NCBI GenBank assembly: GCA_003164655.1
Contig: PLTW01000196.1
Span: 24,380 to 45,662 of the forward strand
Reading direction: 5' to 3'
Source of the DNA: Actinomycetota bacterium
GTDB taxonomy: Bacteria > Actinomycetota > Thermoleophilia > UBA2241
Length of the DNA stretch: 21,283 nucleotides
Positions 16,204 through 21,283 of the stretch are shown here, piece after piece. The notes beneath the pieces were generated by a model, which made no database searches, was not told where the DNA came from, and worked only from the letters and a program-made list of their open reading frames with translations. Made by a program: the position numbers and the translations under genes. Position 1 is the stretch's first letter. Every line of letters begins with the position of its first letter.

Positions 16204-16425
16204 GTGAACCAGCGCAGATCACTCATGGTCCTTCTCATCATCGTCGGTGTCGCGCTCATCGCGCTTGGCATCTACTACTGGGTGACTCCCGCCGGCTCGC
16301 TGCCCAGCTTCTTTCCCGGACACCTCGCCGGCTCTGCCCACAAGCACATAAAGCACGGCTTGGCGGCAGGGATCGCCGGCATCGCGTGCTTCCTGGGCGC
16401 CTGGATGCTGTCCGGCAAAGAGTAG
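16204..16425 (+). CDS. Small two-helix membrane protein of unknown function
   Basis: A 73-residue protein with two predicted membrane spans: about residues 7-27 (LMVLLIIVGVALIALGIYYW region) and about 52-69. A loop with HKHIKHG lies between. The GTG start has AGGGAGA about five bases upstream, which supports it as real. I do not recognise a named family beyond a general likeness to small bacterial integral membrane proteins. It stands alone between the permease and the Wzz-like gene. The stop is TAG. Confidence 0.75.
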   Translation: MNQRRSLMVLLIIVGVALIALGIYYWVTPAGSLPSFFPGHLAGSAHKHIKHGLAAGIAGIACFLGAWMLSGKE

Positions 16426-16647
16426 AGGGTCACCTGCGCTCTGGTCGGCCCAACACGATGACGGCTGAGTGCTCAGTTCGCCCGAGCAGGAGACCGGCTT
16501 GACGCGCGCGCTTGCCTGGGTGAGCATCAAGCTCCGGCGGCGATTCACTGATCCAGGCCCCGCCTGCTGCCGGCGCTCAGCGGGGTATGAGCAAGCCGCC
16601 AGGTCCGAGACCAACGCCGCTCGAGCCGGCGCCAACGGAAGGCCAGC

Positions 16648-17523
16648 GTGACCACAGACGACCGTTACGACATCGATCTCGGAGAGTACCTCCGCGGTCT
16701 TGCCCACTGGTGGTGGGTCATCGTCTTGCTGGCAGCCCTGGGCGCCGTCGTCGGCGCCGCTGTGACTGTGACGCACCACAAGACCTATCTGGCGACGAGC
16801 TCCGTCTATATGGGGCAGCCCACCGACGCCAACGCCAACTCCATCTCGGCCGTAAACACCGATCCCCGCGCCGCCGTGCAGCTTGGCACGGCGCAAGCCA
16901 CACTGGTCCAGGTCGCCCGGCAGATCGGCCGCGGCGAGACCGCCGGCCGGCTGCGCGCCGGCGTCTCGGTCGTTGCCCCACCGCCGGCGACCAAGGCCGC
17001 CACCGAACCGATCAACATCGTCACCATCGGCGTCCACGACATCGACCCGGGGCGCGCCGCCGCCGCCGCCAACGCCATCGCCGGCGTCATCGTCGACCGT
17101 CTCGGGTCCTACAACACCGGCAAGATCGCGCTGCTGACCACTCAGGTGGCGGCCGACAGCAGTCGCCTGGCGATCCTCACGGCGCGCAACGACGCCGCCC
17201 AGCGGGCGCTCGACGCCATCGCCGCCGGCGGCGGCACGGCGGCCACCAAGGCCATGGCAAGCGCGCCCTATCTGAGTACCGCGCCCGGCGACGCCGACGA
17301 GATGCAGACGCTGCTGTCCGACAGGCGCTTTGCCACCTTGGGCCTGCTCGTGGCGCGCGGCGTCGAGGCGCCCGCCGTGCTCGCGCCGGCCGCTGCACCC
17401 GCGAGCCCCGAGCCCAGCGGGCTCTCGCTGAACACGGCGGTCGGCCTGCTCGTGGGCCTGGTCGTCGGCCTGCTGACGGCCGCCCTGCTTGAGTGGCGGC
17501 GGCGGGCGCCTGTGGCCGCCTGA
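16648..17523 (+). CDS. Wzz/YveK-type chain-length determinant membrane protein
   Basis: A 291-residue protein of the polysaccharide co-polymerase family. It has a short cytoplasmic N-terminus (DIDLGEYLRGL), a first membrane span at about 21-41, and a long outer domain beginning THHKTYLATSSVYM with the TYxATSxVY pattern typical of Wzz proteins. A second span follows at about 262-280 with a basic end. Such proteins set the length of exported polysaccharide. No tyrosine kinase or glycosyltransferase gene lies next to it, so the partner is unknown. The GTG start follows GGAAGG. The 222 bases upstream hold only a small CTGAG-TG-CTCAG palindrome (16465-16476). Confidence 0.82.
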   Translation: MTTDDRYDIDLGEYLRGLAHWWWVIVLLAALGAVVGAAVTVTHHKTYLATSSVYMGQPTDANANSISAVNTDPRAAVQLGTAQATLVQVARQIGRGETAGRLRAGVSVVAPPPATKAATEPINIVTIGVHDIDPGRAAAAANAIAGVIVDRLGSYNTGKIALLTTQVAADSSRLAILTARNDAAQRALDAIAAGGGTAATKAMASAPYLSTAPGDADEMQTLLSDRRFATLGLLVARGVEAPAVLAPAAAPASPEPSGLSLNTAVGLLVGLVVGLLTAALLEWRRRAPVAA

Positions 17524-17606
17524 GCCGACTGGAAGACGCCGGACGCAGGCGCGCCTTTTGCCGCGAGTCCTTCTTGGCCTGCGTACGGGCGACGCTTGCA
17601 GGAGGC

Positions 17607-17629
17607 GCTGCGCCGCCTGCAGGCCGCGC
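17607..17629 (+). other. Hairpin before the YVTN protein gene
   Basis: GCAGGAGGCG (from about 17607) can pair with CGCCGCCTGC across a 3-base loop with one mismatch. It lies about 20 bases before the gene and may be a terminator of the Wzz-like transcript, though there is no T-run. Confidence 0.3.
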
Positions 17630-17637
17630 CGGGCTGA

Positions 17638-17643
17638 TAAGCT
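17638..17643 (+). promoter_or_regulatory. Possible -10 box for a leaderless transcript
   Basis: TAAGCT (TANNNT) preceded by TGA lies exactly seven bases before the ATG at 17651, and no ribosome binding site is present. That is the geometry of leaderless genes in actinobacteria. Confidence 0.45.
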
Positions 17644-17650
17644 GCCCCGC

Positions 17651-18940
17651 ATGAGCAGTCGCATCGACCGCCCGAACCGCCGACGCAAGGCGGGTGTCTA
17701 TCGCCGGCGGCGACTCGTCGCTCTCCTGGTCTGCGTCGTGGTGATCGCGCTCATCGTGGCCGCGGTCTTCGCGCTCTCGCGCCGCGGCGGCTCCTCTGCG
17801 TCGTCCGCCGCCGCCACCGACGGCAAGTCGACGACCCGGTCGAGTGGGCAGACGACGGCGTCCTCGTCTGCTTCTCTCAGACCGCTCCCGACCACCAGCG
17901 CCCAGGCCGCCGCGGCCTGGACCGGTCCGCCCTCGGACCAGCTCACACTGCACCTGCGAAAGGTCATCGTGAGCGCGAGCATCTCGCCGAAGTCGGTGGT
18001 CTCCACCGGCACGGGCTACGTCTTCGCCCAGAACATGATGTACAAGCACACGATCACGGTGTACGACACCGGGACGTTCACGCTGGTGAAGACCATCCCG
18101 GACAGCGTGGTGCTCGCGGACTACGGCTACAAGGGCGCGACCGCGAGCGTGCAAGGTGCGCCAGTGGAGGCGGCCGAGACGCCCGATCACCGCTTCATGT
18201 ACGTCTCGCAGTACTCCATGTACGGCCCCGGCTTCTACCACGAGGGCCACGATGTCGGCAGCCCCGGCTCGGGCTTCGACAAGAGTTTCGTCTACCGCGT
18301 GCGCCTCAGCGACCTCACGATCGACGAGGTCATCAAGGTCGGTTCCGTGCCCAAGTATCTCGCGGTCACCCCCGACCAGAAATACGTCCTGGTGAGCAAC
18401 TGGGACTCGTACAGCCTCAGCGTGATCGACGTCAAGAAGGGCAGACAGATCAAGGAGCTCTACCTGGGGCCCTACCCGCGCGGCATCGCCGTGTCGCCGG
18501 ACTCCAAGACGGCCTACGTGGCGGTGATGGGAAGCTACAACATCGCCAAGGTCGACCTCACCACGTTCCACGTGAGCTGGATCACCGGCGTCGGCTCCGG
18601 ACCGCGCCACGTGGTGATGAGCCCCAGCGGCAGGTACCTGTATGCGACGCTCAACGGAGAGGGCCACGTCGCCAAGATCGACCTGCGCAGCGACCACGTC
18701 GTCGACAAGGTCGCCACGGGGCAGCAGCCCCGCAGCATGGCGATGGCCACCGACGGCAGGACGCTGTACGTCGTCAACTACGACTCCAACACGATGACCG
18801 CCGTCCGCACCAGGGACATGAAGGTGATCCAGACCTTGAGCACCAACGCCCGGCCGATCGGCATCACCTACGACACGCCCACGCAGAGCGTGTGGCTGTG
18901 CTGCTACACCGGCAGCATCATGGTGTTCAGCGGCAAATGA
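17651..18940 (+). CDS. Membrane-anchored YVTN/Lpp-type beta-propeller protein
   Basis: A 429-residue protein with a very basic N-terminus (RRRK...RRRR), one membrane span at about 22-43 and a Ser/Thr/Ala-rich linker to about residue 90. A beta-propeller of YVTN-type repeats follows, for example LAVTPDQKYVLVSNWDSYS, IAVSPDSKTAYVAVMGSYN and VVMSPSGRYLYATLNGEG. The propeller faces outside the cell. Such proteins often bind ligands or cell-wall material, but no activity can be assigned. A longer frame begins in the Wzz-like gene, but the composition before 17651 is not protein-like. It is transcribed in the same direction as the Wzz-like gene, 127 bases away. Confidence 0.85.
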   Translation: MSSRIDRPNRRRKAGVYRRRRLVALLVCVVVIALIVAAVFALSRRGGSSASSAAATDGKSTTRSSGQTTASSSASLRPLPTTSAQAAAAWTGPPSDQLTLHLRKVIVSASISPKSVVSTGTGYVFAQNMMYKHTITVYDTGTFTLVKTIPDSVVLADYGYKGATASVQGAPVEAAETPDHRFMYVSQYSMYGPGFYHEGHDVGSPGSGFDKSFVYRVRLSDLTIDEVIKVGSVPKYLAVTPDQKYVLVSNWDSYSLSVIDVKKGRQIKELYLGPYPRGIAVSPDSKTAYVAVMGSYNIAKVDLTTFHVSWITGVGSGPRHVVMSPSGRYLYATLNGEGHVAKIDLRSDHVVDKVATGQQPRSMAMATDGRTLYVVNYDSNTMTAVRTRDMKVIQTLSTNARPIGITYDTPTQSVWLCCYTGSIMVFSGK

Positions 18941-18978
18941 CTCAGCTGCGCGGCTCCTGCTCCCGGGCCGCGCTCCCC

Positions 18979-18996
18979 GCTGCGCGGCGGCGCAGC
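18979..18996 (+). terminator. Strong hairpin downstream of the YVTN gene
   Basis: GCTGCGC (18979-18985) and GCGCAGC (18990-18996) form a perfect 7-bp stem with a 4-base loop, 38 bases after the stop codon, followed by TTGAC. An upstream AGCTGCGC (18944-18951) can pair with the same right arm. Probable terminator, but without a long T-run. Confidence 0.5.
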
Positions 18997-19035
18997 TTGA
19001 CGGTCTTCTGCAGCTTGACCCAGCAGCCCCTGAGC

Positions 19036-19074
19036 GCGCGCGTCATGCGCGCCGGGCAAGGCTTGTCGCTTGCC
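19036..19074 (+). other. Two further hairpins before the peptide-binding protein gene
   Basis: GCGCGC (19036-19041) pairs with GCGCGC (19047-19052), and GGCAAG (19055-19060) pairs with CTTGCC (19069-19074). The rest of this 279-base gap has a possible -10 TAAGAT (19114-19119) and a 10-bp direct repeat GCAGCTTGAC (18992-19001, 19010-19019). Confidence 0.3.
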
Positions 19075-19219
19075 GACCACCCCGGTGTTCTAGGCCGGCG
19101 ATGGCCAAGAGATTAAGATGGGAATCGAATCGATGAATGGGGTCCGGTCATGTGCGCCTGCGCGGTGGCGACCTGGCCGGTGACTGCACCACAACGATCC
19201 CGACGAGAGAGGGGAGACC

Positions 19220-21058
19220 ATGCGAGGACCAAGCTGCGCTGTCACGCGCCGAGCCGCCGTCGCTGCGGCTGCGCTCCTGGTGACCGGCCTCATCTGGGGT
19301 CTGGCCGGAGCACTTGCCACGAGCAGCAGCCCGGCGCCCGCCGGCAAAGTGGTCCTCAAAGTCGGGATGACCGACATTCCCGACAACCTGAACCCCTTCG
19401 TCGGCCAGATGACATCCTGCGAAGAGATCTGGGGGCTCAACTACGACCTCATGGTCGGTTTCGATGCCGGCACGTGGGGACATTCGCAGGGCGCCGCGGC
19501 GACGGGGCTCGCCGATAGCTGGACCGTGTCCGGCGGCGGCAAGGTCTGGACGTTCCACATTCGGTCGGGCGTCAAGTGGCAGGACGGCGTGCCGCTCACT
19601 GCCCACGACGTCGCCTTCACCTACAACTACATCATCAAGAATCAGCTCTCCAGCTACACGATCTACACGAGCCTCATCAAGAGCGTGACTGCTCCCAACG
19701 ACAACACGGTCGTCTTCACCTGCACGAAGCCCAAGGCGAACATGCTCAACATGTTCGTATACATCGTGCCCCAGCACATCTGGGGAGCTGTCTCGGGCAA
19801 GGCCGCGGGGACGAGCTACCAGAACAACACGCCGATCGTCGGCAGCGGTCCCTTCCAGCTCACTCAGTACAAGAAGGACAGCTACGCTATCATGACGGCC
19901 AACAAGGGCTACTGGGGTGGCGCGCCCAAGATCGACGAGGTCGATTTCGTCTACTACCAGAACGCCGACACGATGACCCAGGACTTAAAGACCAGCACTC
20001 TCCAAGCCGTCTGGGGCGTGCTGCCCGCCGAATACCGCCAGCTCCAGAGCGACCCGACCTACAAGCCGCTCGCCTACGTCGACCCCGAGCTCGACGAGCT
20101 CTCCTTCAACTGCTACACGGGTCCCTCGCTGGGCAACCCGGTCCTCAAGGACTGGCACTTCCGCCAGGCTCTGCAGTACGCGGTCGACCACGACAAGATC
20201 GTGCAGATCGCCTACGGCGGCCTGGCTCAACCGGCCACCTCGGTGGTGGTCTCGAACTGTTTCACCGACCCGGACTGGCACTGGCAGCCGCCCGCCGACC
20301 AGATGTACACGTTCAACCTGGCCAAGGCCGGCCAGATGTTGACCGCCGCGGGCTACCCCCTCAAGAACGGCGTGCGGGTGAACAAGCAGGGCAAGCCGAT
20401 CGTGCTGCGCCTCTGGACGCGTTCGCAGTCTGACTCGAGCCAGTCGGCCGGCAAGCTGATCGCCGGCTGGTTCGACTCGCTCGGTCTCAGGATCGTGCTC
20501 TCGGTGGTCGACGACGGCACCCTCGAGGACGGCGTCTACGCCACAAGCAACGGGGCCTTCAAGCCCAACTACGACATGTTCCTCTGGGGCTGGGGCCTCG
20601 ACCCTGACCCCGACTTTACCCTGGGCGTCTTCACTACCGCTCAGATCAACGCCTGGAGCGACTGCGCCTGGTCCAACCCGCAGTACGACAAGCTGTTCCT
20701 CGAACAGGAGACGACGATCGACCCGACGGCGCGCAAGGCGATCGTCGACAAGATGCAGCAGATCATCTACCAGCAGTCGCCCTACATCCCGACCGTCTAT
20801 CCCAAAGAGGTCGAGGCCTACAACTACGCCGCCTGGACCGGTTGGGTCAACACGCCGACCAAGGGAGGCGGTGTCTTCTTCACGCCGCCTGTGATGGCCA
20901 GCTACATGAGCGTGCATCCCGCGAGCGCTGCGACGGGCGGCGCGTCCCACTCGAAGGCGGTGCTCATCATCGGTGTCGTCGTGGGCGTCGTCGTAGTCGT
21001 TGTCGTTGTGATCGTGGTGCTCAGGCGTCGCCGTGTGGCAGTCGAAGAGACGACCTGA
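19220..21058 (+). CDS. Family 5 extracellular solute-binding protein (peptide/nickel type)
   Basis: A 612-residue substrate-binding protein of an ABC importer (SBP family 5, as DppA/OppA-type binding proteins). It has an N-terminal signal segment (residues about 10-33), then the mature domain from VVLKVGMTDIPDNLNPF. The family signature region ADSWTVSGGGKVWTFHIRSGVKW...LTAHDVAFTYNYI lies at about 95-140. Near the C-terminus is a second hydrophobic stretch of mostly Val and Ile (about 577-600), followed by RRRR, so it may be held in the membrane at the C-terminus. It is preceded by GAGAGGGGAG. The next gene is a D-aminopeptidase, suggesting peptide uptake. The permease and ATPase genes are not seen. 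Confidence 0.92.
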   Translation: MRGPSCAVTRRAAVAAAALLVTGLIWGLAGALATSSSPAPAGKVVLKVGMTDIPDNLNPFVGQMTSCEEIWGLNYDLMVGFDAGTWGHSQGAAATGLADSWTVSGGGKVWTFHIRSGVKWQDGVPLTAHDVAFTYNYIIKNQLSSYTIYTSLIKSVTAPNDNTVVFTCTKPKANMLNMFVYIVPQHIWGAVSGKAAGTSYQNNTPIVGSGPFQLTQYKKDSYAIMTANKGYWGGAPKIDEVDFVYYQNADTMTQDLKTSTLQAVWGVLPAEYRQLQSDPTYKPLAYVDPELDELSFNCYTGPSLGNPVLKDWHFRQALQYAVDHDKIVQIAYGGLAQPATSVVVSNCFTDPDWHWQPPADQMYTFNLAKAGQMLTAAGYPLKNGVRVNKQGKPIVLRLWTRSQSDSSQSAGKLIAGWFDSLGLRIVLSVVDDGTLEDGVYATSNGAFKPNYDMFLWGWGLDPDPDFTLGVFTTAQINAWSDCAWSNPQYDKLFLEQETTIDPTARKAIVDKMQQIIYQQSPYIPTVYPKEVEAYNYAAWTGWVNTPTKGGGVFFTPPVMASYMSVHPASAATGGASHSKAVLIIGVVVGVVVVVVVVIVVLRRRRVAVEETT

Positions 21059-21087
21059 CAGAAAGAGTGCGACGAGTCATTGAGCGG

Positions 21088-21103
21088 TCCCGGCCGACCG
21101 GGA
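21088..21103 (+). other. Small hairpin between the binding protein and peptidase genes
   Basis: TCCCGG-CCGA-CCGGGA, a 6-bp stem with a 4-base loop 29 bases after the stop. It may moderate read-through into the next gene. Confidence 0.35.
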
Positions 21104-21137
21104 AGCAGTGCCCCGTGCCGATCACAGAGGGAGACAG

Positions 21138-21283
21138 GTGAAGGTCTTCATCAGCATCGACCTCGAGGGAATCACCGGCGTCTGTACCGAGGAACAAACG
21201 GAGCCCGGCGGGCCCGACTATCTGTCTGCCTGCACCGCGATGCGCGCCGACCTTGACGCTGCGCTCGAGGGCTGCCTGTCCGC
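21138..21283 (+). CDS. dppA: D-aminopeptidase, M55 family (5' part only)
   Basis: The first 48 residues of a protein that runs off the window. MKVFISIDLEGITGV is the typical M55 start, with Asp8 and Glu10 as zinc ligands in DppA. It follows the peptide-binding protein by 79 bases, as in dipeptide/D-peptide uptake operons. The GTG start has AGGGAGA about five bases upstream. Family peptidases cut D-amino acid peptides such as D-Ala-D-Ala; the actual substrate is not shown. Confidence 0.85.
   Translation, partial: MKVFISIDLEGITGVCTEEQTEPGGPDYLSACTAMRADLDAALEGCLS

Noticed and set aside
16587..17492. A 301-codon plus-strand frame over the Wzz-like gene
   Set aside because: Its translation is almost entirely Arg, Pro, His and Gly, a frame-shifted shadow of the Wzz-like gene.

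Overview
This is a high-GC bacterial window that looks actinobacterial or a similar lineage, called with low certainty. The reasons are the GC-rich coding sequence, TANNNT-type -10 boxes, two apparently leaderless genes, GTG and TTG starts, and two TetR-type regulators. Sixteen complete genes and one partial gene are visible, with almost no spare DNA. No rRNA, tRNA, IS element or CRISPR array was seen. No gap between genes exceeds about 300 bases, and bases 1-65 hold nothing I can name.

The main result is a pyrrolysine-dependent methylamine demethylation locus (about 4.9-12.6 kb). A dimethylamine methyltransferase gene (mtbB, 4987-6387) and a trimethylamine methyltransferase gene (mttB, 8672-10141) are each interrupted by one in-frame TAG at the position where these families carry pyrrolysine. 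In both, homology continues in the same frame after the TAG. mtbB overlaps by ATGA a second MttB-superfamily gene that has Gly at the pyrrolysine position. mttB is followed by a corrinoid protein gene (mttC-like) and an APC-family permease. A TetR-type repressor lies between the two units. The same 16-bp palindrome (TTAGTTATGTAACTAA) sits just downstream of TTGACA-type promoters in front of both mtbB and mttB, so this is probably one regulon. The tRNA-Pyl, the pyl biosynthesis genes, the corrinoid reactivase and the second (tetrahydrofolate) methyltransferase are not in the window.

Region by region: (1) 66-2587, minus strand: an aldehyde dehydrogenase and aldo/keto reductase pair. (2) 2724-4694, minus strand: a secreted YCF48/BNR-type beta-propeller. 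(3) 4987-12533: the methylamine locus. (4) 12786-16085: a second TetR regulator, a putrescine/ornithine-carbamoyltransferase-like enzyme and a second APC permease, with a strong promoter carrying an 11-bp inverted repeat. (5) 16204-18940: a small two-helix membrane protein, a Wzz-like chain-length determinant and a membrane-anchored YVTN beta-propeller. (6) 19220-end: a family 5 peptide-binding protein followed by the start of a DppA-type D-aminopeptidase.

In the proposed pathway, MtbB and MttB transfer methyl groups from di- and trimethylamine to the corrinoid protein. A methyltransferase encoded elsewhere would pass them to tetrahydrofolate, and the permeases may bring in methylated or other amines. 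TAG also ends six of the sixteen complete genes, so amber codons here must be read in two ways.
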